Below, piece after piece: positions 56,690 to 64,000 of a DNA stretch of 64,000 nucleotides; position 1 is the first letter of the stretch; the number at the start of each line of letters is the position of its first letter. The notes beneath the pieces were generated by a model. It saw only the letters and a list, made by a program, of their open reading frames with translations. It made no database searches and had not been told where the DNA came from. The position numbers were made by a program, and so were the translations under genes. Source of the DNA: Sinomonas sp. ASV322 (GTDB taxonomy: Bacteria; Actinomycetota; Actinomycetes; Actinomycetales; Micrococcaceae); the NCBI RefSeq assembly GCF_030908245.1, contig NZ_JAVFJJ010000002.1, positions 1 through 64,000 on the forward strand, read 5' to 3'.

Positions 56690-56719
56690 GGGGGCCGGCC
56701 GGCGCGCCGGCCCGCCCCC
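56690..56719 (-). promoter_or_regulatory. Intercistronic hairpin after the peptide-binding protein gene
   Basis: A 30-nt GC-only hairpin with a perfect GGCCGGCGCGCCGGCC core and five further pairs beyond one mismatch starts about 32 nt past the binding-protein stop. It matches the position of hairpins after the two sugar-binding-protein genes. Confidence 0.65.
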
Positions 56720-56751
56720 CCAGCGCCTTCGCGGCGGTGTGGTGCAGCGCC

Positions 56752-58470
56752 CTAGTGCTGCACGCCGATGATCGACAGGTCAACCCCGCCGAAGAAGTAG
56801 CCCATCTGGGCGTTGCGGACGTTGGATCCGACAACACTGTTCGTGTACGAACGCAGGAGGGGCACGATCGGGTACGTCGAAAGGGCCTCGTTGAACAGGC
56901 CGGCCCACTTCTTCCCGAGATCCTCGGAGCTTCCCGTGGTGTCACGCAGGGCGTACATCGCGGCCGAGACCTTCGGGTCGAAGTAGCGCGAGGTGTTGCT
57001 GAAGCCGTAGCTCGTGCCGTCGTTGTTCGGCCCGAGGATCGGGTCCGCGGACGTGCGCACCGAGGACGGGTCGGCGCCGCCGCACCAGCCGGAGCGCCCC
57101 ATGTCCGGCAGCTGGTCGCTGGCCAGCACGGAGTAGTAGTTGGGCGCCGGGATCGCCACGAGCTCGACGTCGATGCCGAGCGCCTTGAGGTTCTGCTGCA
57201 CGACCGTTCCGGCGTTCTTGTACGCGTCGCGGTTGTTGGCGTAGCCGTACGTGAGCTTCTTCGGGTAGTCCTTGCCCTCGAGGAGCTTCTTGGCCTCGTC
57301 GAGCTTGGGCTTGCCTTCGGGGTCGAGGGCTGAGTCGGGTGCCGCGTAGCCGCGCATCTTGTCGTTGAGCGGGCTCTGGACGAGCTGGCCGAAGCGGCGG
57401 CCGCCGTACTGGACGAGGATCGCCTGCCGGTCGAGCGCGAGGGCGATGGCCTTGCGGACCTGAGGATCGGTGATCTTCTGGGTGTTGAGGCTCAGGACGT
57501 CGTTGCAGCCGAGGACGCCCGAGGCGACGCGGTCCTTGACCGCCGCATCGGCGAGCTTGGCGGCGTCGGAAGTCTGGAGCGCGCCGTTCGAGTCGAGCGT
57601 GATCGCGTTCGGGTCCGAGTCGGCGAGCAGCTGCTGGCTGATCGTAGCCTGAGCGGTCGAGAGCGAGAAGTTGAAGACGTCCGGGAGGGCCGTGCGGTTC
57701 GCGTCGGTGGCTGGGTCCCAGTTGCCGTTGCGGACGAGCTTGAGGGACTTGCCCCGGCTGTAGCTCTCGATCTTGTAGGGCCCGGAGGACACCGGATGGT
57801 TCGTGTAGTCGAGCTTCGTGTCCGCGTCCTTGGGGACGGGAGCGGTGTTGGAGCGCGAGGCGAGCGCGGGGAACTCGGCGAACGGCTTCTTGAGGTGGAA
57901 CACGACGGTCTTCGCGTCCGGGGTCTCGACGGCGGCGAGGTCGGCGCCGCCCTTGTAGGGCCCCTTGTAGCCCTTCGCGTCGAGGGCGGCATTGAGCTCC
58001 TGGGGCGCCTGCGTGTACACGTCCTGGGCGAAGGTCCGCTCGACGCCGTACTTGATGTCCGCCGAGGTGATCGGGCGGCCGTCCTCGAACTTGAGTCCGT
58101 CCTTGAGCGTGTAGGTCCAGCTGAGCCCGTCACCGGAGACCTTGCCCGTGTCCGTCGCGAGGTCGGGAACCACGGTCGGCGGCTGGCCGGCCGTCTCCTT
58201 CGCCATCGTCAGCGTCCGGTAGTACAGCTGGCCGACGTTGGCCGTCTGGACGTAGTTGCTGTTGCCGGGGTCGAGGGTCTGGAAGTCCGCAGACATGAGG
58301 ACGTCGACGGTGCCGCCCTTGGACGTGAATCCGGCCTTGACGACGTGCGCGTTGCCCTCGGCGGATCCGGCGGAGGTCGGTGCGGGCTGGGCGGCGCTTC
58401 CTCCCGCGCAGCCACTCAGGGCGAGGGCGACGGCGGCCGCCGTCGCGAGATAGGGGATGGGTTTGGGCAT
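56752..58470 (-). CDS. ABC transporter substrate-binding lipoprotein, family 5
   Basis: A 572-residue peptide/nickel-type solute-binding protein. The signal peptide and lipobox are MPKPIPYLATAAAVALALSGC. The mature protein begins with a Ser/Ala linker and GGTVDVLMSADFQTLDPGNSNYVQ, followed by the family pattern LTMAKETAGQPPTVVPDLATDTGKVSGDGLSWTYTLKDGLKFEDGRPITSADIKYGVERTF. It delivers oligopeptides or similar solutes to the membrane permeases. It lies between the DppC-type and DppB-type permease genes, an unusual order, as the binding protein is normally first. Confidence 0.88.
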   Translation of the reverse strand: MPKPIPYLATAAAVALALSGCAGGSAAQPAPTSAGSAEGNAHVVKAGFTSKGGTVDVLMSADFQTLDPGNSNYVQTANVGQLYYRTLTMAKETAGQPPTVVPDLATDTGKVSGDGLSWTYTLKDGLKFEDGRPITSADIKYGVERTFAQDVYTQAPQELNAALDAKGYKGPYKGGADLAAVETPDAKTVVFHLKKPFAEFPALASRSNTAPVPKDADTKLDYTNHPVSSGPYKIESYSRGKSLKLVRNGNWDPATDANRTALPDVFNFSLSTAQATISQQLLADSDPNAITLDSNGALQTSDAAKLADAAVKDRVASGVLGCNDVLSLNTQKITDPQVRKAIALALDRQAILVQYGGRRFGQLVQSPLNDKMRGYAAPDSALDPEGKPKLDEAKKLLEGKDYPKKLTYGYANNRDAYKNAGTVVQQNLKALGIDVELVAIPAPNYYSVLASDQLPDMGRSGWCGGADPSSVRTSADPILGPNNDGTSYGFSNTSRYFDPKVSAAMYALRDTTGSSEDLGKKWAGLFNEALSTYPIVPLLRSYTNSVVGSNVRNAQMGYFFGGVDLSIIGVQH

Positions 58471-58509
58471 GGTGCTCCTCAGATGGGTGTGGGTGGATGG
58501 GAAGGGAAG

Positions 58510-59526
58510 TCAGCCCCGCGCGGCCTTGGGGTCAAGGGCGTCGCGGACGGCATCGCCGAGCAGGTTGAAGGCGAGCACCGTGACGGCGAGCATGATGCCC
58601 GGCACGGCGAGGAACCACGGGTCGCTCAGGTACCAGTTGCCGGCCTGGGCCGCGTTGAGCATCTGGCCCCACGAGGGGGTCGGGTCCTTGACCCCCACCC
58701 CGAGGAAGGACAGCGCGGCCTCGGCGGAGATGTTGGTGGGGATCAGCATGGTCGCGTAGACGAGGACGACGCCCATGACATTCGGGATGATCTGGCGGAA
58801 CAGGATGCTCGCGTGGGATGCCCCGAAAGCCCTCGCGGCCTCGACGAACTCGCGTTCGCGGAGGCTCAGAACCTGTCCGCGCACGATGCGGGCCAAATAA
58901 GCCCAGCCGAAGAACCCGAGGATGATCACAAGCGATGCCATGGGCAGGAAGCTGCCCTCGCCCAGCGGCGTCCCGCGCAGCCTGGATTGGAGGATCGGCG
59001 TGAGGGACAGAACGAGGAGCAGGTGGGGGAACGCCAGGAATAGGTCCATGATCCGGCTGATGACCGCGTCCACTCGTCCGCCGAAGTAGCCGGCCGCCGC
59101 ACCGATCACGGTGCCGAGCACGACCGACACGGCGGTGGAGAGGAGCGCGATGGTCAGCGACACCTGCGCCCCGTACGCGAGCCGTGAGAAGAGGTCTCGG
59201 CCGAGGGCCGGCTCGACGCCGAGCCAGTGCTGCGCCGACGGGAACATGTAGCCCGGCAGCGGCAGGCCGGGAGTCTCGAGGTCGTCGAGGACCTCAGGGC
59301 TCGTGTTCGAGGTGAACGGATTGTTCCCCGAAAGGGCCGTGAGCCACGGGGCGAGGATCGCGAAGAGGACAATCGCCACGACGACGGCCAGGCTCAGCAT
59401 CGCGATCTTGCTTCGCCGAATGCGCAGCCACGCGGTGGCGACGAGCGATCGCCCTCCCGCGGGCGCGGGCGGAGGTGCCGTCGCCTCGGCGGAAGCCTCA
59501 AGCACGGACACGGATGGCTCGCTCAC
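58510..59526 (-). CDS. Peptide/nickel-type ABC transporter permease (DppC type)
   Basis: A 338-residue permease of the DppC/OppC class. A short N-terminal cytoplasmic segment precedes AMLSLAVVVAIVLFAILAPWL. A periplasmic loop (SAQHWLGVEPALGRDLFSRLAYG) carries the LGTDxxGRD-type family motif. The EAA-type loop is REFVEAARAFGASHASILFRQIIPN near residue 230. It is the first gene of the leftward importer operon, with a candidate operator about 120-150 nt upstream. The substrate is unknown; the position next to sugar genes does not settle it. Confidence 0.89.
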   Translation of the reverse strand: MSEPSVSVLEASAEATAPPPAPAGGRSLVATAWLRIRRSKIAMLSLAVVVAIVLFAILAPWLTALSGNNPFTSNTSPEVLDDLETPGLPLPGYMFPSAQHWLGVEPALGRDLFSRLAYGAQVSLTIALLSTAVSVVLGTVIGAAAGYFGGRVDAVISRIMDLFLAFPHLLLVLSLTPILQSRLRGTPLGEGSFLPMASLVIILGFFGWAYLARIVRGQVLSLREREFVEAARAFGASHASILFRQIIPNVMGVVLVYATMLIPTNISAEAALSFLGVGVKDPTPSWGQMLNAAQAGNWYLSDPWFLAVPGIMLAVTVLAFNLLGDAVRDALDPKAARG

Positions 59527-59642
59527 TCGGTGAACCCTTCATTGACGACTGATCCCAGAAAGGGATTTGGTATGCCATTCAGAGAGTAGAGCATCACCAA
59601 AGCGATGTAAATCACAGTCTTGCGCTGACTTTCGCGCCGACG

Positions 59643-59674
59643 GCAAAGTGATCTGGCATTCCAGATCACTTTGC
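59643..59674. promoter_or_regulatory. AT-rich palindrome upstream of the peptide transport operon
   Basis: GCAAAGTGATCTGG (59643-59656) and its perfect 14-nt complement (59661-59674) enclose CATT. Its low GC content, unlike the other hairpins here, and the TGATCTGG/CCAGATCA arms suggest an operator (GntR-like) rather than a terminator, but it also follows the 95-residue gene at 59740 on the minus strand. Nothing else recognisable lies in 59527-59739. Confidence 0.55.
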
Positions 59675-59739
59675 GGATGACGACGGCGTGTCGTCGCCGC
59701 GGGGTTCGCGGAGCCAACGCGCTGGGCGAGCTTGCCCGC

Positions 59740-60027
59740 TCAATCGACGGCGACCTCGAACTGGGCCGCTAGACACGAGAGCCGTCGCCATTGGTCTGCC
59801 GTCGCCAAATGACCGCGGGCGCGCTCGCGAAGCTCCTCGAGTGCGACGGCGTCCGGGACCTCGCGCCGGGCCCTCGCGGCCCTCGTGAGCGCGTCGGCCA
59901 GATTCAGCAGGCCAGCGGCTTCCCCGGCGTGCTCCCGGGAGCGTTCGAGGCAGCGCGCGGCCCTTTCCCCCTCTGGCCACGCGACGTCGTCGGCCACGGC
60001 GGGCGGCGGGAGGTCAACGAGAGACAT
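59740..60027 (-). CDS. Small helical protein of unknown function in the sugar kinase operon
   Basis: A 95-residue soluble, helix-rich protein: MSLVDLPPPAVADDVAWPEGERAARCLERSREHAGEAAGLLNLADALTRAARARREVPDAVALEELRERARGHLA. There is no signal peptide, membrane segment or recognised motif. It starts 6 nt after the sugar-phosphate isomerase stop and so is co-translated with it. Its operon position suggests an accessory role in pentose or hexulose metabolism, without direct support. Confidence 0.55.
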   Translation of the reverse strand: MSLVDLPPPAVADDVAWPEGERAARCLERSREHAGEAAGLLNLADALTRAARARREVPDAVALEELRERARGHLATADQWRRLSCLAAQFEVAVD

Positions 60028-60033
60028 GGGGAC

Positions 60034-60582
60034 TCACTGCATGTTGGTGTGTCGTGCGGCCATGCGCGCATAGGTGGCGGGATCGCCACCCGTGATGTCA
60101 AGCACGACGGCGTCGAGGAGCAGGAGCGCCCCCTGCTCGAACAGGCTCCCGGCGAACTGCCCAGACCCCTGCGATCGCAGCTCGATCGCCGCATCCGCCG
60201 CCTCCGCGAGCGGGCTTGCGGCGTTGGACGTCACGACGGCGATCGTCGCGCCTTCCGCGCGCGCAATCCGCGCGAAGGACGAGGTCACGGGGGTCTTGCC
60301 GGAATTGGACACGAGAAGCAGGCCGTCGCCCGAACGGACCGAGGGAGCGGTGGACTCGCCGAGGACGTGGGTCTCGAACCCGTAATGCATGAACCGCATC
60401 GCCGCCATCTCCGCGACGAGCCCCGACCGCCCCTGGCCGCTGAAGAACCACCGGCGGCTGCGGTCTTCGAAGAGGCCGCAGAACGCTTGGAAGGCGGCGG
60501 GATCGATCCCGTTGAGGGCCTGGGCGACTTCGGTTCCCACGACGTTCCACGCCGTGGTCACTGCATCGAACTGCGCATTCAT
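60034..60582 (-). CDS. SIS-domain sugar-phosphate isomerase (6-phospho-3-hexuloisomerase type)
   Basis: A 182-residue SIS-domain protein. Sugar-phosphate-binding segments are RRWFFSGQGRSGLVAEMAAMRFMHYGFETHVLGESTAP, then DGLLLVSNSGKTPVTSSFARIARAEGATIAVVTSNAASPLAEAADAAIEL. This is the hexuloisomerase (HxlB/PHI) form, which interconverts 3-hexulose 6-phosphate and fructose 6-phosphate. ATG at 60582 is 17 nt past the epimerase gene. Its partner here is an RPE-type epimerase rather than a hexulose-6-phosphate synthase, which argues for sugar or polyol catabolism instead of formaldehyde fixation. Confidence 0.78.
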   Translation of the reverse strand: MNAQFDAVTTAWNVVGTEVAQALNGIDPAAFQAFCGLFEDRSRRWFFSGQGRSGLVAEMAAMRFMHYGFETHVLGESTAPSVRSGDGLLLVSNSGKTPVTSSFARIARAEGATIAVVTSNAASPLAEAADAAIELRSQGSGQFAGSLFEQGALLLLDAVVLDITGGDPATYARMAARHTNMQ

Positions 60583-60599
60583 CGCGCGAACTCCTTCGG

Positions 60600-61235
60600 T
60601 CATGGAACTTCGGTCACTGCGTTCACGAGGGCGCGGCCTGCCACCGCATAGACGACGCCGGCGGCCTTGAGCTGCTCGATAAGGGCTTCGTTGACCCCGC
60701 CGTCGACGCCCAGAGGAACACGCGCGCCGATGGCGCCCCTGATCCGGCCGAGCCTTCCCAAGTCCGCCGCGTACCCTGGCTGCCCGGGGGGCGTCAGCAT
60801 GGCGAGAATCCCGTCGGCTTCCGCTGCCAGGGCGCGCGCGACGGTCGTCGGAGAGGGATCGTCGAGTGCGATCCAGACGGACGGCGCCTTGCCTCGCGCC
60901 TGATCGACGAGATCCCCGAGTTCGCCGCCTGGGGGGCACTGGATGGTGACCCGGCCGATTCCCCGGGGGAGCGCGTCGATGGCTGCCTTGAGCTCGTCGA
61001 CCATGAGGTGGATGTCGAGCCGGGGCCCGGCCGCGGCGGCCAACGCCGGGATCTCGCCTGCGAGGACCCCCTCCTGCCCCAGGTAGGAGCCGGCGATGAC
61101 GTCCGCATGCACCCAGTGCCGCCCGGCGAGGAGCCGCTCGACGAGGGCTGCCCTGCGAGCGCGAGGGACCGCGATGACGCTGCCGGAGAGGACGATGCCC
61201 GCATCGCGGGCGCAGTCTTCGAGGGCTGTGTTCAC
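60600..61235 (-). CDS. Ribulose-phosphate 3-epimerase-family protein
   Basis: A 211-residue TIM barrel of the ribulose-phosphate binding superfamily. The metal-ligand positions of RPE are recognisable: HADVIAGSYLGQEG, LDIHLMVDELKAAI, LAMLTPPGQPGY and PLGVDGGVNEALIEQL. Similarity is weaker than for housekeeping Rpe, so an alternative ketose phosphate (such as allulose 6-phosphate) is plausible. The GTG at 61235 overlaps the kinase stop by 4 nt (GTGA); a longer in-frame start at 61385 would lie deep inside the kinase gene and is rejected. Confidence 0.72.
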   Translation of the reverse strand: MNTALEDCARDAGIVLSGSVIAVPRARRAALVERLLAGRHWVHADVIAGSYLGQEGVLAGEIPALAAAAGPRLDIHLMVDELKAAIDALPRGIGRVTIQCPPGGELGDLVDQARGKAPSVWIALDDPSPTTVARALAAEADGILAMLTPPGQPGYAADLGRLGRIRGAIGARVPLGVDGGVNEALIEQLKAAGVVYAVAGRALVNAVTEVP

Positions 61236-62698
61236 CACGTGCGGTCCGATCCGCGCCAGTCGGCCGCGACGCAGTAGCGCTCGTAGGCGCGGCGGCTTCC
61301 TTCCGGATCCTTCGGCGAGGCAACGGCCTCGGGAATTGGCGCCCACGCGTCGCGGACGTCGCGGACATCCGTGCCGTCGAGGCACGCCGCGGCCTGCATG
61401 GCCGCGCCCACGGCCACCGATTCGACGCTCGCCGAGGTATGGACCACGGCGTCGAACGCGTCCGCGGTCAGCTGACGGTAGGCGTCCGAGCGCGCCCCGC
61501 CGCCCGTGAGGACGATCCGCCCGCCGGAAGGCGCTCCGACGCGGTCAAGGTGATCGCTGCCGCGCTTGAGGCCGAAGATGACGCCTTCGACGGCGGCGCG
61601 GGCGATCTGCTCCCGACTCACGTCGGTGCGGATCCCCGTGAGCGTGCCCGTGGCGCGCGGCAGGTCGGGCTTCCGCTCGCCGTCGAGGAACGCGGCGAGG
61701 ACCGGGACGCCGTCGGCCGGCGCGGCGAGCGCGAGGCGGGCAAGCTCTGTGTGGTCGACGCCGAGGATGCGGGCGAAGGCGTCCGTCACGAGCGCCGCGT
61801 TGAGCGTCGAGACGAGCGGGAGGTAGCCGCCGGCGGCGTCGGCGACGCCGTCGACGATCCCCTGCTCGTCGTGGACGGGAGTCTCGCTCACGGTGTAGAG
61901 GACGCCGGACGTGCCGAGCGAGAGCACGCGGTCGCCCGTGTGCACGCCCAGTCCGAGCGCGCTCGCATGCTGGTCTCCCGCGCCCGGGCCCACAACCGTG
62001 TTCGGGCGGACGCCGAGGGCCTCCATGGCTGCCTTCGAGACGGCTCCGACCGGCTCCGACGGGCCGAGCACGGTGGGCACCATGTCCTGCCACCGCACGG
62101 TCTCGTCGATGAGGGCGAGGATCTCGTGGTCGTAGCGCGCGAGGTCGGAGTTGTAGTAGCCCGTGCCGCTGGCTTCGGAGCGATCCGTCGCGTAGCGGCC
62201 GGTCAGGCGGAACGTGAGCCAGTCGTGCGGGAGGAGCACGTGGGCCAGCCGGTTGAAGTTCTCCGGCTCATGCGATTTGAGCCAGAACAGCTTGGAGACG
62301 GTGAACGCCGCGGTCGGGACCGAACCCGTGCGGTGGGCCCACTCGTCCGCTGGCATCGCATGGCGGAGCGCCTCCATCTCCGGCGCCGTCGTGGTGTCGT
62401 TCCACAGCTTCGCGGGGCGGATGACGGCGTCGAAGGCGTCGAGCGCCACGAGACCGTGGCACTGAGCGGCGATGGAGATGGCCCGCACGTCGGTCGCATG
62501 GGCGCTCGCGTCCTCGAGGGCTCTGAACCAGGCCCCCACGGTCGCGTCCCACCACGCGGCCGGATCCTGCTCGCTCACGGGCGGCGAGGTGCGCGGATGC
62601 GGGGCTGACCCGGAGCCGACGACTGCACCGGTATCGGCGTCGCAGAGGACGACCTTGGTCGACTGCGTCGAGGAGTCGACGCCAGCGATCAACGGCAC
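61232..62698 (-). CDS. xylB: FGGY-family sugar kinase (xylulokinase-like)
   Basis: Sugar kinase of 488 residues that phosphorylates a ketose, most likely D-xylulose. The first domain opens MPLIAGVDSSTQSTKVVLCDADTG with the phosphate-binding loop. Substrate contacts include SIAAQCHGLVALDAFD, PAKLWNDTTTAPEM and VVGPGAGDQHASALGLG, and the second domain carries GDRVLSLGTSGVLYTV and RIVLTGGGARSDAYRQLTADAF. ATG at 62698 is the first gene of a four-gene leftward operon (kinase, epimerase, isomerase, unknown), divergent from a SorC regulator across a cluster of CTCATTTGAG sites. Confidence 0.82.
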   Translation of the reverse strand: MPLIAGVDSSTQSTKVVLCDADTGAVVGSGSAPHPRTSPPVSEQDPAAWWDATVGAWFRALEDASAHATDVRAISIAAQCHGLVALDAFDAVIRPAKLWNDTTTAPEMEALRHAMPADEWAHRTGSVPTAAFTVSKLFWLKSHEPENFNRLAHVLLPHDWLTFRLTGRYATDRSEASGTGYYNSDLARYDHEILALIDETVRWQDMVPTVLGPSEPVGAVSKAAMEALGVRPNTVVGPGAGDQHASALGLGVHTGDRVLSLGTSGVLYTVSETPVHDEQGIVDGVADAAGGYLPLVSTLNAALVTDAFARILGVDHTELARLALAAPADGVPVLAAFLDGERKPDLPRATGTLTGIRTDVSREQIARAAVEGVIFGLKRGSDHLDRVGAPSGGRIVLTGGGARSDAYRQLTADAFDAVVHTSASVESVAVGAAMQAAACLDGTDVRDVRDAWAPIPEAVASPKDPEGSRRAYERYCVAADWRGSDRTW

Positions 62699-62802
62699 GG
62701 GAGGTCCTTTCGATCGGGAGGAGGAGCGTCAGCGCCCGAACACTCGAGCCCCAGCGTGGGGGCGAGTGACTCCGGCCACACCTCAAGTATTCGAGAAAAT
62801 TG

Positions 62803-62849
62803 GCTCAAATGGCAATGGATGAACTCATTTGAGCTGATCGCTCATTTGA
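62803..62849. promoter_or_regulatory. SorC-family operator cluster
   Basis: CTCATTTGAG occurs at 62823-62832 and 62840-62849, each a perfect 10-bp palindrome, with an inverted half-copy CTCAAATG at 62803-62810. The three sites are 17-20 bp apart, close to two helical turns, suiting a tetrameric regulator. They lie between the divergent kinase operon and the SorC gene. Confidence 0.82.
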
Positions 62850-62895
62850 GTCCCTAGTCGGGTATCTTTGCTGTGACCCGACAGAAGGGATGGCC

Positions 62896-63834
62896 ATGCC
62901 CGTCAGCTCCGGTGAAGGCATTTTGGCCGCGACGGTGGCACAGCGCTACTACGTCGACGGCGATTCCAAGGTGAAGATCGCCGCCGACCTGGGGATCTCG
63001 CGTTTCAGGGTCGCGCGCCTCCTCGAGATCGCGGTTGCCGAGAAGATCGTGCGCTTCACGATCACGGCCCCCCTGGCCCAGAACATCGAGCTCTCGGAGA
63101 TGGTTCGCAAGCGATTCGGGTACCGCCAGGTCATCGTCGTCGATGCGCCCGAGGACGAGTCGGATCCCGCACGCCTGCGTCGCCGCGTGGGCGCGGCGGC
63201 GGCAAGTGTCCTGAGCGATCTCGTGACCGACAAGGACGTGCTCGGCATCGGATGGGGACGCACGATGAGCGCGATGGCCACCGAGCTCACTCATTTGGCG
63301 CCGTGCCCGGTCGTCCAGCTGGGCGGCATGGCCGGCTCCGTGACGGAGAACTCGCTCGAGCTCGTGCGCCGCGTGAGCGAGATCGGCGGCGGGCGAGCCT
63401 ACCCCCTCTTCGTTCCGCTCGTGGTGCGCGACGCCGCTACGGCCGCGGGGCTTCGGAACCAGCCCGGCGTCGAGTCCGCGATGCGCCTCTTCAAGTCGAT
63501 CACGATCGGGGCGGTCGCCGTGGGCAGCTGGGATCCGCCCGAGTCCCAGATGCGGGAAGCGCTCGACCCCGCGGTGCGCGAGATGCTCATGCGCCGCGGC
63601 GTCGCCGCCGAGATCCTGGCGACCCTCATCCGCAAGGACGGCTCCGTCGTCACCGACATCGACGACAGGACGACGGCACTCGACTACGAGGGTCTGCGGC
63701 AGATTCCCGAGCTGATCCTCGTCGCAGCAGGAGCCAACAAGGCGAACGCCATCCGCTCGGCGATCCACGCCGGGCTGGGCACAACCCTCGTGACCGACCG
63801 ATCACTCGCCCGGGCCCTCACGCGCCTGCCCTGA
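62896..63834 (+). CDS. SorC/DeoR-type sugar-binding transcriptional regulator
   Basis: A 312-residue regulator. The N-terminal helix-turn-helix reads AATVAQRYYVDGDSKVKIAADLGISRFRVARLLEIAVAEKIVRFTI, and a SorC-type sugar-phosphate-binding domain fills the rest (VLGIGWGRTMSAMATELTHL, CPVVQLGGMAGSVTENSLELVRRVSEIGGGRAYPLFVPLVV, LILVAAGANKANAIRSAI). ATG at 62896 is preferred over ATG 62890 because the AGAAGGG ribosome site abuts the latter. It probably binds the CTCATTTGAG cluster and controls the divergent kinase operon in response to a phosphorylated intermediate. Confidence 0.86.
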   Translation: MPVSSGEGILAATVAQRYYVDGDSKVKIAADLGISRFRVARLLEIAVAEKIVRFTITAPLAQNIELSEMVRKRFGYRQVIVVDAPEDESDPARLRRRVGAAAASVLSDLVTDKDVLGIGWGRTMSAMATELTHLAPCPVVQLGGMAGSVTENSLELVRRVSEIGGGRAYPLFVPLVVRDAATAAGLRNQPGVESAMRLFKSITIGAVAVGSWDPPESQMREALDPAVREMLMRRGVAAEILATLIRKDGSVVTDIDDRTTALDYEGLRQIPELILVAAGANKANAIRSAIHAGLGTTLVTDRSLARALTRLP

Positions 63835-64000
63835 GCCCAGCCTCGGCTTCGTGCGCCAGCCCTGACTCTCGTCACGGCACGCGCGCCGCGCTCCCATCCA
63901 CTTGTTGATTCCCAATCAGTCCTTGCCCCGGCGTGCCGCGCCGTCCTCCCGTGTCACCGGCCCAGAAGCGGACTGGAGCGCTGCGAGGCCCTTACTCATT
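63835..64000. other. Right-edge intergenic tail
   Basis: No gene start, RNA gene or clear hairpin is seen in these 166 nt after the SorC gene stop. A promoter for a gene beyond the window is possible. Confidence 0.4.

Noticed and set aside
60034-61235. Ribulose monophosphate formaldehyde-fixation pair (HPS-PHI)
   Set aside because: The barrel protein has RPE-type ligand motifs (HADV, DIHLMV, VDGG) rather than hexulose-6-phosphate synthase motifs, and a sugar kinase heads the operon.

Overview
The window is GC-rich (about 70%) DNA from an actinobacterium. Long overlapping shadow reading frames, frequent GTG starts, several apparently leaderless genes, a mycothiol-type arsenate reductase, a POL-LIG LigD and a split hut pathway all fit the Micrococcaceae (Arthrobacter/Sinomonas-like). 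That placement is inference; there is no rRNA or marker gene here. No phage, transposase or CRISPR array is visible.

Region 1 (1-12.8 kb) is a hexuronate catabolic locus. An ABC sugar importer (binding protein, two permeases) leads into a sugar isomerase, UxaC, UxuB and ManD, which would convert glucuronate through fructuronate and mannonate to 2-keto-3-deoxygluconate. A divergent LacI repressor, two Gfo/Idh/MocA oxidoreductases and a second TIM-barrel isomerase sit next to it. Four near-identical LacI-type operators tie these transcription units together.

Region 2 (12.8-18 kb) holds nadE, an HbpS-like secreted haem-binding protein divergent from a NarL-type two-component pair (the HbpS-SenS-SenR layout), xthA and a conserved hypothetical. 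Region 3 (18-23 kb) is a second carbohydrate ABC operon ending in its own LacI repressor. Region 4 (23-25.5 kb) is a five-gene Asp23/DUF2273/DUF6286/AmaP-like envelope-stress operon built on four 4-nt overlaps. Region 5 (25.6-28.4 kb) has ligD lying between a 43-nt tRNA-Phe 3' fragment and a tRNA-Glu/Asp/Phe cluster.

Region 6 (28.5-37.6 kb) holds a minimal metallopeptidase, an NlpC/P60 hydrolase, a tandem universal stress protein, a purine-type permease, a phospholipase C-like protein and a PadR pair. Region 7 (37.6-43.9 kb) holds a TasA/camelysin-like protein, its SipW-type signal peptidase, an HPt protein, an OmpR-type regulator, a secreted beta-rich protein and a histidine kinase, then an FMN reductase divergent from a MarR regulator. 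Promoters of the two secreted-protein units share TTGA repeats at 11-bp spacing.

Region 8 (44-53.5 kb) has hutG separated from hutH-hutU by a PAP2 phosphatase and a compact arsenic operon: arsR, an aquaporin, arsC and a 17-codon cysteine-pair peptide gene (MRTGCCDDGCCDDTECC). Region 9 (53.6-63.8 kb) contains a peptide/nickel-type ABC operon and a sugar kinase, epimerase and sugar-phosphate isomerase operon divergent from a SorC regulator.

Intergenic regions are rich in structured repeats: a 32-nt family at the ends of convergent genes, two families of nested palindromes of about 70-78 nt, and hairpins after each of the three binding-protein genes.
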